Below are positions 21,632-30,124 of a stretch of DNA of 64,000 nt, in pieces. The notes under the pieces are model-generated. The model saw nothing but the letters and a program-made list of their open reading frames with translations, had not been told where the DNA came from and ran no database searches. This stretch comes from Micrococcus endophyticus (lineage in GTDB: Bacteria; Actinomycetota; Actinomycetes; Actinomycetales; Micrococcaceae): positions 2,356,001 to 2,420,000 of the forward strand of contig NZ_JACHMW010000001.1 in the NCBI RefSeq assembly GCF_014205115.1, written 5' to 3'. A program made the position numbers and the translations under genes. Positions within the stretch are counted from its first letter, which is position 1. Each line of letters opens with the position of its first letter.

Positions 21632-22726
21632 ATGAATCTGCGAACCCTGCTGCGCGAGGCCCTCACCGCCGCGCGCACCTCGCCCGTGCCCTCCGCTCTC
21701 GTGCTGCTGGTGGTGGCCGCCATGTGCTTCGCCGCCGTCGCCACGGTGGGCCGTCAGGCCGCCACGGAGGCCGCCGTCGCCGCGGAGCTCTCCGGGCCCG
21801 CGGCGCGCGTGCTCACCGTCACGGACTCGGGCGGCACCGGCTTCCTCACCGGCGCCACCGTCACCACCCTCGCCGGTCTCGACGCCGCCGAGGCCGCCCT
21901 GGCCCGCGACATGCCCGTGGACACGGTGAACGCCGCGATCGGTGCGGGCGGGACGCGCGTGGCGGTGACCCACGTGGTGGGCACCCTGGACCGCGGCGTC
22001 GAGCTCACGCGCGGCCGCCTGCCGGGCCCCGGGGAGGTGGTGGTGCCCGAGGCGAAGCTGGCCGAGCTGGGCCTGGCCCAGCCCTCCGGGGCGCTCGAGT
22101 CCGGAGACGGACGTCAGTGGGCCGTGGTGGGCGCGTTCGAGGCGCGCACGCCGTTCGAGGACCTCGACGGGTACGCGCTCGCCGTGCCCGCCGCCCCGGC
22201 CTCCCTCGTGGTCCAGCAGGTCCGCGTCCTGGCCCCGGACACCGCCGGCACCCGCGCCATGCAGGACTCCGCCCTGGCCGTGATCGACCCCGACCCTCGC
22301 TCCTCGCAGGTGCAGACCGCGCGGGCGCTGGCCGCCGGGAACGAGACGATCACCGGGGAGCTGGCCGGACTGGGCCGATCCCTGCTGCTGCTCATCCTCG
22401 GGGCGGGCGCCTTCTTCGTGGCGATCGTGGTGCTCGCCGACGTCCTCATCCGCCGCCGCGACCTCGGCCGCCGCCGCACCCTCGGCATCGGCCGCGCGGA
22501 CCTCGTGCTGCTCGTGGCGGTCCGCACCGCCGCGCCGGCGGTGCTCGGGGCGGTGGTGGGCGCGGGGACGGGCTACGCCGTCGTCGTGGGGCAGGGCGGG
22601 GCGCTGGGGCTGGACTTCGTGGCGGGGGTGGCCGTGCTCGCCGCGCTGACCGCCGTGGTGGCGAGCCTGCTCCCGGCGGCCTTCGCGGCGTTCCGCGACC
22701 CCGTGCGGGTGATGCGCACGGCGTGA
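21632..22726 (+). CDS. FtsX/MacB-type ABC transporter permease
   Basis: A 364-residue permease: one N-terminal helix (about 20-40), a large extracytoplasmic domain (about 45-235), then three helices at the C-terminus, the FtsX topology. The N-terminal LLREALTAARTSPVPSALVL and the ending AFRDPVRVMRTA are typical of the family. Last gene of the operon. MacB-like systems move substrates already outside the membrane, which fits a secreted peptide plus lipoprotein as partners. Confidence 0.85.
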   Translation: MNLRTLLREALTAARTSPVPSALVLLVVAAMCFAAVATVGRQAATEAAVAAELSGPAARVLTVTDSGGTGFLTGATVTTLAGLDAAEAALARDMPVDTVNAAIGAGGTRVAVTHVVGTLDRGVELTRGRLPGPGEVVVPEAKLAELGLAQPSGALESGDGRQWAVVGAFEARTPFEDLDGYALAVPAAPASLVVQQVRVLAPDTAGTRAMQDSALAVIDPDPRSSQVQTARALAAGNETITGELAGLGRSLLLLILGAGAFFVAIVVLADVLIRRRDLGRRRTLGIGRADLVLLVAVRTAAPAVLGAVVGAGTGYAVVVGQGGALGLDFVAGVAVLAALTAVVASLLPAAFAAFRDPVRVMRTA

Positions 22727-22810
22727 CGGGTGCGCGCGGGGGTGGCCCGTTGCCTGCGGGGGTGGGTGCCGGCGCGGGTGCTCCCTGGCGATGCCGCCCG
22801 AGTCGCCTCT

Positions 22811-22985
22811 CGGGGTTCCGTGGGCAGGGCAACCGGTTCCGTGGGCGGGTCAGCCGGTTCCGTGGGCAGAAGAGTGACTCCTTCCGCCCACGGAACCTGA
22901 ATCGCCGCCGGTTCTGCCCTCGGAACCCTGCCCACGGAACCCTGCCCACGAAGCCCTGCCCACGAAGCCCTGCCCACGGGACGCG
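22811..22985. repeat. Repeat family 3: clustered direct and inverted GTTCCGTGGGC units
   Basis: Three direct units of the type CCGGTTCCGTGGGC (from about 22811) are followed by inverted units (CCGCCCACGGAACC and several CTGCCCACGGAACC or CTGCCCACGAAGCC copies). Together they could fold into large hairpins. This fills most of the 324-base gap between the permease gene and the next gene; nothing else is seen in the gap except a GGAGAGGAGGG ribosome site before 23051. Confidence 0.85.
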
Positions 22986-23050
22986 GGGATTCTGGAACAC
23001 TGGGACGCACGCCTCATGCGGCCGGACCGCGGCGGGCGGAGAGGAGGGCC

Positions 23051-23677
23051 ATGACGCGCACCAGCACGTACGGGTTCCGGGAGGGGACGCTGGACACCGT
23101 CCGGCGCAGCATGCGGACCGTCGCGGTGCATCGCGACGACGGCGAGCTCGTCGGCCGGGTGGTCCGTGGGGAGCTGGCGGGCTGCGAACGCACCGGCACG
23201 TTCCGCTGGGAGTCGATCGGCGGTGCCGCCACCACGGTGGGGATCCGCCGGGCCACGTGGCGCAGCGCGGTGGGCCGCCTGCTGCGCCCGACCTATGCCG
23301 TGACGCATCGACCGGACGTCATGGCACCGGCCGAGGGGGAGCCACCGGCGCCCGTGCATGACGAGCTCAAGGAGATCTGGGGCGAGAACGTGCTCTACTT
23401 CGCCGTCGACGGGACGGTCCAGGGGCGTCGCGTGGTGGCCCGCGCGGACTGGGACGGCTCCGTGGAGGTGCGGGCACAGGGGGAGGACGGCGGCCGGCCA
23501 CGGCGGGTCGCCCGGTTCCACTCGGGTGGGATGTTCTCCCTGACCCGCGTCGAGGTGGATCACGAGGCCGCCGGCACCACACGGGACGGTGCGCTGTCCG
23601 GCGTGCTCATGCTGCTGCCGTTCGTGGCGCGCCTCCATCGGGAGGAGTCCTCGCTGATCGAGGAGCTGCTCGGCTGA
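23051..23677 (+). CDS. Hypothetical protein (208 aa)
   Basis: A soluble 208-residue protein with many alternating beta-like strands (TVAVHRDDGELVGRVVRGEL, VEVRAQGEDGG, GGMFSLTRVEVDHEA) and a C-terminal hydrophobic helix (SGVLMLLPFVARLH). The strand pattern is reminiscent of beta-barrel LURP/scramblase-like folds, but I cannot assign it. Strong ribosome site GGAGAGGAGG just before the ATG. Neighbours give no functional hint. Confidence 0.7.
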   Translation: MTRTSTYGFREGTLDTVRRSMRTVAVHRDDGELVGRVVRGELAGCERTGTFRWESIGGAATTVGIRRATWRSAVGRLLRPTYAVTHRPDVMAPAEGEPPAPVHDELKEIWGENVLYFAVDGTVQGRRVVARADWDGSVEVRAQGEDGGRPRRVARFHSGGMFSLTRVEVDHEAAGTTRDGALSGVLMLLPFVARLHREESSLIEELLG

Positions 23678-23723
23678 GTGCACGCTCCGCGTCGTCCGCG
23701 CCTGCCGCGTCCGGGGCCGCCGC

Positions 23724-23729
23724 TACCCT
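23724..23729 (+). promoter_or_regulatory. -10 box (TACCCT) of a leaderless promoter
   Basis: Six bases upstream of the ATG at 23736. Confidence 0.5.
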
Positions 23730-23735
23730 CGAGGC

Positions 23736-25256
23736 ATGCCCGCCCCCGCCGCCACCACCACGACGACGCCGCCCGCCACGCCCCGCGAGCGGCAGTCGGT
23801 GCTGCGCACCCTGCGCACCCCGCGATGGCTGGGCACGGAGGTGCTGGCCGCCGTCGTGGTGGCGCTCGCGCTGATCCCGGAGGCCATCGCGTTCTCGATC
23901 ATCGCGGGCGTGGACCCGCGCGTCGGCCTGTTCGCCTCCTTCACCATGGCGGTGACCACGGCGATCGTCGGCGGCCGGCCCGCCATGATCTCCGCGGCCA
24001 CGGGCGCCGTCGCCCTGGTGGTCGCCCCGCTGTCCCACGCGCACGGGCTGGACCACCTCATCGCGGCGATCATCCTCGGCGGGCTGATCCAGGTGGTGCT
24101 CGGGCTGCTCGGCGTGGCCCGACTCATGCGGTTCATCCCGCGCTCGGTGATGGTGGGCTTCGTGAACGCCCTGGCCATCCTGGTGTTCACCTCCCAGCTC
24201 CCGGAGCTGATCGGCGTCCCGTGGCTCGTGTACCCGCTCACCGCGCTCGCGCTGGGCATCGTGCTGCTGCTGCCGCGCCTGACCACGGCGGTGCCGTCCA
24301 CGCTCGTGGCGATCGTCGTGGTGACGGCCCTTGTGATGGCCGCCGGCTGGAGCGTCCCGCGCGTGGGGGACCGGGGCGAGCTGCCGGACGCCCTGCCCGT
24401 CCTGTTCCTGCCGGACGTGCCGCTGACCTGGGAGACGCTGCGGCTGATCCTGCCGTTCAGCGTGGGCATGGCCGTGGTGGGGCTGCTCGAGTCCCTGCTC
24501 ACGGCCAAGCTCGTGGACGACGTCACGGACACCCGCTCGGACAAGACCCGCGAGTCCTGGGGGCAGGGCGTGGCGAACATCGTCTCGGGCCTGTTCGGCG
24601 GCATGGGCGGCTGCGCCGTGGTGGGCCAGACGATGATGAACGTGAAGGCCAACGGCGCCCGCACCCGGCTCTCCACGTTCCTGGCCGGCGTGTTCCTGCT
24701 GGTGCTCGTGGTGGCGCTCGGGGACCTCGTGGGGCAGATCCCCATGGCCGCGCTCGTGGGCGTGATGGTGTTCGTGGCCGGCGCCGCCTTCGACTGGCAC
24801 TCCGTCCGCCCCGCCACCCTGCGCGCCATGCCCCGCTCCGAGACGGCCGTGATGCTCCTGACCGTGCTCGCCACCGTGGTCACCCACAACCTGGCGATCG
24901 GCGTGGGCGTCGGCGTTCTCACCGCCATGGTCCTGTTCGCGCAGCGCGTCTCGCGGCTCGCGCGCGTGGAGCGCGTGGTGACGGACGACGACGGCGCGAC
25001 GGCCGTCTACCGCGTGCACGGCGAGCTGTTCTTCGCCTCCTCCAACGACCTCTACTCGCAGTTCGAGTACGCGCTGGACCCGCCGCGCGTCGTGATCGAC
25101 CTGAGCGCGGCCCACGTGTGGGACGCCTCCACGGTGGCAGCGCTGGACGCCGTGGTGGCGAAGTACGCGCAGCACGGGATCGTCGCCGAGGTGACGGGGC
25201 TGAACGAGGCCAGCGCCGCCATGCACGCGCGGCTCACCGGGCGGACGGGGGCCTAA
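23736..25256 (+). CDS. SulP-family inorganic anion transporter
   Basis: A 506-residue protein with a membrane domain (about residues 30-400, many helices, IPEAIAFSIIAGVDPRVGLF near the start) and a C-terminal STAS domain (about 415-500, HGELFFASSNDLYSQFEYAL, VIDLSAAHVWDAST). SulP proteins carry sulfate, bicarbonate or related anions. The substrate cannot be read here; sulfate or bicarbonate is most likely. Leaderless start. Confidence 0.9.
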   Translation: MPAPAATTTTTPPATPRERQSVLRTLRTPRWLGTEVLAAVVVALALIPEAIAFSIIAGVDPRVGLFASFTMAVTTAIVGGRPAMISAATGAVALVVAPLSHAHGLDHLIAAIILGGLIQVVLGLLGVARLMRFIPRSVMVGFVNALAILVFTSQLPELIGVPWLVYPLTALALGIVLLLPRLTTAVPSTLVAIVVVTALVMAAGWSVPRVGDRGELPDALPVLFLPDVPLTWETLRLILPFSVGMAVVGLLESLLTAKLVDDVTDTRSDKTRESWGQGVANIVSGLFGGMGGCAVVGQTMMNVKANGARTRLSTFLAGVFLLVLVVALGDLVGQIPMAALVGVMVFVAGAAFDWHSVRPATLRAMPRSETAVMLLTVLATVVTHNLAIGVGVGVLTAMVLFAQRVSRLARVERVVTDDDGATAVYRVHGELFFASSNDLYSQFEYALDPPRVVIDLSAAHVWDASTVAALDAVVAKYAQHGIVAEVTGLNEASAAMHARLTGRTGA

Positions 25257-25274
25257 GCGGCGGGCGCCTTAGGC
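25251..25274. terminator. Bidirectional terminator between convergent genes
   Basis: GCCTAAG/CTTAGGC inverted repeat spanning the SulP stop codon and the stop of the convergent membrane-protein gene. Confidence 0.65.
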
Positions 25275-25823
25275 GCCGCGCCGCGCGTCGACGGCGAGGA
25301 AGGCCAGCATGGCCGCGCCCGCCAGCACCGCCGCCACCGCGCCCGCCGGCGGACCGACGATCGCCGCCGCGATCACCCCCGCCAGTCCGATCCCCGTGAG
25401 CGCCCCGCCCAGCCACGCGAACACGCGCGCCCCGAACGCGGACGCGAAGGGGATGAAGTGCAGCCCCACCGCCACCACGACGACGGCCGGCTGGGCCGCC
25501 TCGATCCCCAGCGCCCGCACCAGGTGGGGCGAGGCGATGATCAGCGCGACCATGCCCAGGACGCTGAGCCCGTAGATGGGGCCGGCGTGGCGGGAGGGGG
25601 CGCCGACGTCGCGCAGGCGACGCGGGGCGAGGACGACCGCCCAGGCCGCCGCAGCGAGCAGCGCGATCCAGGCGACGAGCGTGACGGTCGGCCAGGGGGA
25701 GGGCAGCTCGGGGCGGCTGAGCAGCATGAACAGGCTGCCGCCGACCATGCCGACGACCGCCCCGAGGACGGCCGGGTGCATCGGATGCGCGATGCCGCGT
25801 GGGTGTGTGGAGTCCCGTTCCAT
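25269..25823 (-). CDS. Hypothetical polytopic membrane protein (184 aa)
   Basis: A 184-residue protein with about six hydrophobic helices, beginning VLGAVVGMVGGSLFMLLS after a short polar N-terminus that contains His residues. No family recognised. The start MERDSTHPRG at 25823 is chosen because a CATACT -10-like box lies six bases upstream. Confidence 0.72.
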   Translation of the reverse strand: MERDSTHPRGIAHPMHPAVLGAVVGMVGGSLFMLLSRPELPSPWPTVTLVAWIALLAAAAWAVVLAPRRLRDVGAPSRHAGPIYGLSVLGMVALIIASPHLVRALGIEAAQPAVVVVAVGLHFIPFASAFGARVFAWLGGALTGIGLAGVIAAAIVGPPAGAVAAVLAGAAMLAFLAVDARRGA

Positions 25824-25829
25824 GCGGCC

Positions 25830-25835
25830 AGTATG
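25830..25835 (-). promoter_or_regulatory. -10 box (CATACT) of a leaderless promoter
   Basis: Six bases upstream of the minus-strand ATG at 25823. Confidence 0.45.
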
Positions 25836-25880
25836 CCGGGAGTGCGGGTGCGCGAGCACGGGTGTGAGCGGGGGCGCCTG

Positions 25881-25940
25881 GAGGCTCCCGTTTCCCGCAC
25901 GAAAGTGCCCGGGGAGGCTCCCGTTTCCCGCACGAAAGTG
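25881..25940 (-). repeat. Repeat family 1: two tandem units at 33-bp spacing
   Basis: Two minus-strand cores whose ends are 33 bases apart (GAAA at 25901 and 25934). They lie between the stop of the VOC gene and the start region of the membrane-protein gene. Confidence 0.9.
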
Positions 25941-25953
25941 CCGGGGGCCGCGG

Positions 25954-26367
25954 TCAGGCGGTGACGAACTCCCACTGGTGGCCGTCCGGGTCCACGATCT
26001 CGCGGGAGTGCATGCCGGAGTCCACCATCTCCTCGCGCAGGTCCACGGGCAGCGGCACCTCGGCGGCGCCGGCCTCGATCGCGCGGTCGGCCAGGGCGTC
26101 CACGGCCGCGGCGTCGCCCACGGTCAGCGCCATGAGCGCGGAGTTGGTGGTCATGCAGTCGGCGATCTCGCGGTCGCCGATGAAGTCGGTGTAGTAGCCG
26201 GGGGAGAGGTACATCGCGAAGGTGGACTCGGTGAGCTCGATGCACACCGAGTTCTCGTCCGAGAAGTCTTCTATCGCCTGTGCGCCGAGGGACGTCCAGA
26301 ACTCGCGGATTCGCTCCGTGTCCGTCGTCGGGAGGTTGATGAACACCGGCTGGGAGAACAAGGCCAT
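25954..26367 (-). CDS. VOC-family (glyoxalase/dioxygenase-like) protein
   Basis: A 137-residue protein with the paired beta-alpha-beta-beta-beta layout of VOC proteins (PVFINLPTTDTERIREFWTS at the start, EIVDPDGHQWEFV at the end). Many such proteins are resistance or isomerase-like enzymes; the substrate is unknown. The start at MALFSQ (26367) is fixed by a leaderless TACGGT box seven bases upstream. Confidence 0.85.
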   Translation of the reverse strand: MALFSQPVFINLPTTDTERIREFWTSLGAQAIEDFSDENSVCIELTESTFAMYLSPGYYTDFIGDREIADCMTTNSALMALTVGDAAAVDALADRAIEAGAAEVPLPVDLREEMVDSGMHSREIVDPDGHQWEFVTA

Positions 26368-26374
26368 GGGGAGC

Positions 26375-26380
26375 ACCGTA
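26375..26380 (-). promoter_or_regulatory. -10 box (TACGGT) of a leaderless promoter
   Basis: Seven bases upstream of the minus-strand ATG at 26367. Confidence 0.5.
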
Positions 26381-26497
26381 GACGAGGCGTTCGGCTCACC
26401 GCCACCGCGCGCGTGTCGCGGGCGCGCGGGCGTGGGGTGGGCCACGGAGCCGCTCCCGACGACGGCGCCCGCGGCCTGGCGTGTCTGCCCCCCTTGG

Positions 26498-26503
26498 TAG
26501 CGT
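26498..26503 (+). promoter_or_regulatory. -10 box (TAGCGT) of a leaderless promoter
   Basis: Seven bases upstream of the ATG at 26511. Confidence 0.55.
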
Positions 26504-26510
26504 GGCCGCC

Positions 26511-27500
26511 ATGAGCGTTCCTCCCTCCGGCCCGCACGACGGCGCCCCCTCGTCTCCGGCGCCGGCCGCCGGCCCGGTGCCCGGCGGCTGGCCGCCGTCG
26601 GGATGGCCCTCGGACCGCCGGGGCGCTCCCGTGACTGCCGCCGCCGCGCCCGCCGGCCCCTCAGGACAGGGCGTGCCCGCGGGCTGGCCCGGGCGGACCC
26701 CGGGCCCCCGCACCGCGCCGGACTGGGAGCCCGGGCGCTTCCACTGGGGGGACGCCGTGGTGGTGCTGGCCTACGCGGGGCTGATGCTCTTCGGCCTCGG
26801 CCTGCCGCTGGCCATGCTGCTGGGCCTGGTGCCGGGGGACCTCGCGGCGTTTGACCTGGTCCGCGACGGGTTCACGGTGAACATGGTCAGCTACGCGATC
26901 CTCACGGCGCTCGTGCTGATCGTGGCCTGGCGGCCGCTCGTGACGTCGCTGCGGGTGTTCCGCACGGGCACGTGGTGGAAGATCCTGCTGCTGCCCGCCG
27001 TCTGGTTCACCTGCATCCTCGTGAACGTGCTGGTGCTGAGCCTCATCGGGGAGGCGCAGACCAGCGCCAACCAGGCCGCGCTCGAGGAGATGAGCGCGCA
27101 GGCCCCGCCCGTGCTCATGATCCTCATGACCGTGGTGGGCGCCCCGCTCGTGGAGGAGTACCTCTTCCGGCACCTGCTGGTGGGCAAGCTCTCCCGCTGG
27201 GTCAACGTGTGGGTGTGCGCCGTGGTCTCGATGCTGGCGTTCACGCTGCTGCACTTCCTCGGCACGGGCGGGCAGTTCGACCTCGTGGAGACCGTTCCCT
27301 ACCTCACCCTCGCGATCGCGATCACGGTGACGTACATCCTGATGGGCCGCTCGTTCGGGTACGCGGTGCTGCTGCACATGGTGAACAACGGCATCGCGAT
27401 CGCCATGCTCTACCTCGTGGCACCGCTGCTGCCGGACGTGCTGCCCGAGCCGACCGCGCCCGCGGCCGCACTGTCCCCGCTGCTGGCCCTGCTCGGCTGA
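26511..27500 (+). CDS. CPBP-family intramembrane metalloprotease
   Basis: A 329-residue protein with a Pro/Gly-rich cytosolic N-terminus (about 75 residues) and a polytopic membrane domain. CPBP motif 1 is EEYLFRH (near residue 216), followed by the His of AFTLLHFLG and HMVNNGIAI. CPBP (Abi/Rce1-like) proteins cleave membrane substrates and are often linked to bacteriocin processing or self-immunity. The leaderless box fixes the start. The next gene begins one base after the stop. Confidence 0.87.
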   Translation: MSVPPSGPHDGAPSSPAPAAGPVPGGWPPSGWPSDRRGAPVTAAAAPAGPSGQGVPAGWPGRTPGPRTAPDWEPGRFHWGDAVVVLAYAGLMLFGLGLPLAMLLGLVPGDLAAFDLVRDGFTVNMVSYAILTALVLIVAWRPLVTSLRVFRTGTWWKILLLPAVWFTCILVNVLVLSLIGEAQTSANQAALEEMSAQAPPVLMILMTVVGAPLVEEYLFRHLLVGKLSRWVNVWVCAVVSMLAFTLLHFLGTGGQFDLVETVPYLTLAIAITVTYILMGRSFGYAVLLHMVNNGIAIAMLYLVAPLLPDVLPEPTAPAAALSPLLALLG

Positions 27501-27501
27501 C

Positions 27502-28914
27502 GTGGCGGAGCCCCAGGGATCGACGGCCGCGCCCGCCCCGCAGGACGGACGCGCCCTCACGCGGCGCATCCTCGCGCTCGCCGTCCCCGCGTTCGGCGCG
27601 CTCCTCGCCGAGCCGCTGTTCCTGCTCGCGGACACCGCGATCGTGGGACGCCTGGGCACGCCGGAGCTGGCCGGCGTGGGGATCGGCACCACCGTCCTGC
27701 ACACGGCCACCGGCCTGATGATCTTCCTGGCCTACGCCACCACGCCGGCCGTCGCCCGGCTGATCGGCGCCGGGGACCACGCGGCGGCCATGGACCGCGG
27801 CCGCGACGGCGTCTGGTTGGGCCTGCTGCTCGGCGCGGCGCTCGCGGTGCTCGGCTGGATCGCCGCGCCCTGGCTGACCGGGGCGCTCGGTGCCACGGGC
27901 GAGGTGCAGGAGCACGCGGTGGCGTACCTGCGCTGGTCCATGCCGGGCATCCCTGCCCTGCTGGCGGTGCTCGCGGCCACCGGCGTGCTGCGCGGGCTGC
28001 AGGACACCGTGACCCCGCTCGTGGTGGCCGGCGCCGGGTTCGCCGTGAACATCGGGCTGAACTTCGCTCTCGTCTACGGGGCGGGCCTGGGCGTGGCCGG
28101 CTCCGCGATCGGCACCTCTGCGGTGCAGTGGGGGATGCTGCTCACCTACCTGGCGGTGCTGGCCCCGCGCTTCCGTCGCGCCGGGACCTCGCTCGCGCCC
28201 CGGGCGAGCGGCATGCGCGCCACCGCCCAGGTGGGTTCGTGGCTGCTGCTGCGCACGGCCAGCCTGCGGGCGGCCATCCTGATCACCGTGATGGCGGCGG
28301 CCGGGGCCGGGGACATGACCCTGGCCGCGCACCAGCTCGTGTTCACCCTGTTCTCCACGCTCGCCTTCGCCCTGGACGCCCTCGCGATCGCCGCGCAGGC
28401 CCTGATCGGCGCCGAGCTCGGCGCGTCCCGGCCCGCCACCGCCCGCCGGCTCACGGACGTGATGGTGCGCTGGGGGCTGGGCTTCGGCGTCGTCACCGGC
28501 GGGCTCCTGGCGCTCGCGGCCCCGTGGCTGCCCGCCCTGTTCACCACGGACCCGCAGGTGCAGGCCGCCGCCACCGTGGGGCTGTGGGTGCTCGCCGCGG
28601 GCCAGCCGATCGCCGGGTACGTGTTCGTGCTGGACGGCGTGCTGATCGGCGCCGGCGACGCCCGCTACCTCGCCCTCGCCGGCCTCGTGAACCTCGCGGT
28701 GTATGCGCCGGTGCTGTGGGTGCTCGCGCAGGTCGCGGCCGGCGGACTCGGCTGGACCGTGGACTGGTCGGACCCCGCGGCGCACGTCCCCGACGCCGGC
28801 GAGCAGCTGGGCCTGCTCTGGCTCGGCTTCGCGGGGGTCTACATGGGCATGCGGGCGCTCACGCTGGGCTGGCGGGCCCGCCGCGACGACTGGATGCGCG
28901 TCGGCGCCCACTGA
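27502..28914 (+). CDS. MATE-family efflux transporter (DinF-like)
   Basis: A 470-residue protein with twelve hydrophobic helices in two halves. The early segment AEPLFLLADTAIVGRLG is typical of the MATE/DinF family. It would export cationic or metabolite compounds using an ion gradient. The GTG start directly follows the CPBP stop, so the two are cotranscribed. Confidence 0.88.
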   Translation: MAEPQGSTAAPAPQDGRALTRRILALAVPAFGALLAEPLFLLADTAIVGRLGTPELAGVGIGTTVLHTATGLMIFLAYATTPAVARLIGAGDHAAAMDRGRDGVWLGLLLGAALAVLGWIAAPWLTGALGATGEVQEHAVAYLRWSMPGIPALLAVLAATGVLRGLQDTVTPLVVAGAGFAVNIGLNFALVYGAGLGVAGSAIGTSAVQWGMLLTYLAVLAPRFRRAGTSLAPRASGMRATAQVGSWLLLRTASLRAAILITVMAAAGAGDMTLAAHQLVFTLFSTLAFALDALAIAAQALIGAELGASRPATARRLTDVMVRWGLGFGVVTGGLLALAAPWLPALFTTDPQVQAAATVGLWVLAAGQPIAGYVFVLDGVLIGAGDARYLALAGLVNLAVYAPVLWVLAQVAAGGLGWTVDWSDPAAHVPDAGEQLGLLWLGFAGVYMGMRALTLGWRARRDDWMRVGAH

Positions 28915-28997
28915 GCCGGCCGCCGTCGTGCCCGGGCCCCGCGTGGCCCTGCGCCCGCCGGCCGGGGCCGAACGCTGCCGTCGTCCGCCGCCTCTCC

Positions 28998-29003
28998 TAG
29001 ACT
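28998..29003 (+). promoter_or_regulatory. -10 box (TAGACT) of a leaderless promoter
   Basis: Six bases upstream of the GTG at 29010. Confidence 0.55.
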
Positions 29004-29009
29004 GTGCCG

Positions 29010-29591
29010 GTGGCTACCGTGCAGACCCCCCTCGAGATCTCGTCCGTGGTGTTCAAGCCGATCCTGATCCGCGCCGTGGTGGCGCTGGCGTTCGGCCTGA
29101 CCACCGTGTTCGTCGCCGCGCCCGGGCTGACGTGGATGAAGGTGTCGCTCGCGCTCTACCTCGCGTTCTCCGGCTCCGCCATGTGGGAGTACCTGCGCCG
29201 CGAGCCGGTCCCCGTGGCCATGCGCTCCCCGCTGTCCATGGCGGCCGCCGCCTGGATGCTCGGTGTGATCGTGCTGCTGTTCCTCGGCACCCCGGCGGGC
29301 GTGGGCCTCGCCGCCGCCGCGGCCCTGGTGCTCGGCGGCGGCGCCGAGCTCGTGGCCTGGGCCCGGCACCGCCGCGAGTTCATCCCCGCCCGGGACCAGC
29401 TGTGGACCGGCCTCGTGGGCCTGCTCTCCGGCCTCGGCGTGGCCTTCGGCGCGCTGCAGGGCTTCGGCCCGCACGCCCTGCTGGGCATCGCCGGCGGCGG
29501 TGCCATCATCATCGGCGTGCTGCTGCTCGTCTCCGGCCTCGGCTTCCACCACGAGGTGCGCCGCGACCGCGGCACCGCCAAGGGGCTCTGA
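29010..29591 (+). CDS. Hypothetical membrane protein (HdeD/DUF308-like)
   Basis: A 193-residue protein with about six helices, beginning FKPILIRAVVALAFGLTTVF. The helix pattern resembles HdeD/DUF308 proteins, but no diagnostic motif is visible. GTG 29010 is preferred over GTG 29004 because the TAGACT box lies six bases before it. Confidence 0.7.
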   Translation: MATVQTPLEISSVVFKPILIRAVVALAFGLTTVFVAAPGLTWMKVSLALYLAFSGSAMWEYLRREPVPVAMRSPLSMAAAAWMLGVIVLLFLGTPAGVGLAAAAALVLGGGAELVAWARHRREFIPARDQLWTGLVGLLSGLGVAFGALQGFGPHALLGIAGGGAIIIGVLLLVSGLGFHHEVRRDRGTAKGL

Positions 29592-29708
29592 GTCGACCCG
29601 CCGACGCCAGCACGTAGACTGGATCCGGTCCACCGCGCCGTCTCGCCAGCAGCCGCGCCGCCGCGGACCACGCCACCCGAGCCGCCCCCAGCCGTCAGGA
29701 GTCACGCC

Positions 29709-30110
29709 GTGAGCGCACCGTCCCCCCGCCCGTCCGCCGATCGCGCCGGAACCGGCCGCCCGGCACGCGGCGGCCTGCGCACCACGGTCAAGGGCCCGCT
29801 CGTGTTCTCCGCCGTCCTGGGCGTGATCGGCGGCGTGGTCGCCGGCATCACCGCCTCCGGCGGCACCCAGAACCCGCTGCGCATCGACATCGCGCTCATC
29901 GCGTTCGGCGTCTTCTTCATGACCTCGCTCGTGGTGGTGGCCATGCTCCAGCTCGCCGCCCGCGAGAACCCGGACCACCTCTCCGCCGGCTCGGGCATCA
30001 ACCGCTCCTCCGAGGAGACGTTCCAGAAGGCCGCCGCCGAGCGCCGCGCCCAGGCCGCCCGGGAGCGCCGCGAGCAGGGCGGCACCGGAGGCGACGCCCC
30101 GCGCGCCTGA
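29709..30110 (+). CDS. Hypothetical small membrane protein (133 aa)
   Basis: A 133-residue protein: basic N-terminus, two transmembrane helices (FSAVLGVIGGVVAGIT and IALIAFGVFFMTSLVVVAML), then a charged C-terminal helix rich in Ala, Glu and Arg (AAAERRAQAARERREQ). Unknown function. A TAGACT -10 box at 29615-29620 suggests transcription from a leader of about 80 bases; GTG start after GTCAGGAG. Confidence 0.75.
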   Translation: MSAPSPRPSADRAGTGRPARGGLRTTVKGPLVFSAVLGVIGGVVAGITASGGTQNPLRIDIALIAFGVFFMTSLVVVAMLQLAARENPDHLSAGSGINRSSEETFQKAAAERRAQAARERREQGGTGGDAPRA

Positions 30111-30124
30111 GGCCGGTGCCTCAG
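30107..30124. terminator. Bidirectional terminator overlapping two stop codons
   Basis: CTGAGGC-CGGT-GCCTCAG. The arms contain the TGA of the upstream gene and the TGA of the convergent lactate dehydrogenase gene. Confidence 0.65.
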
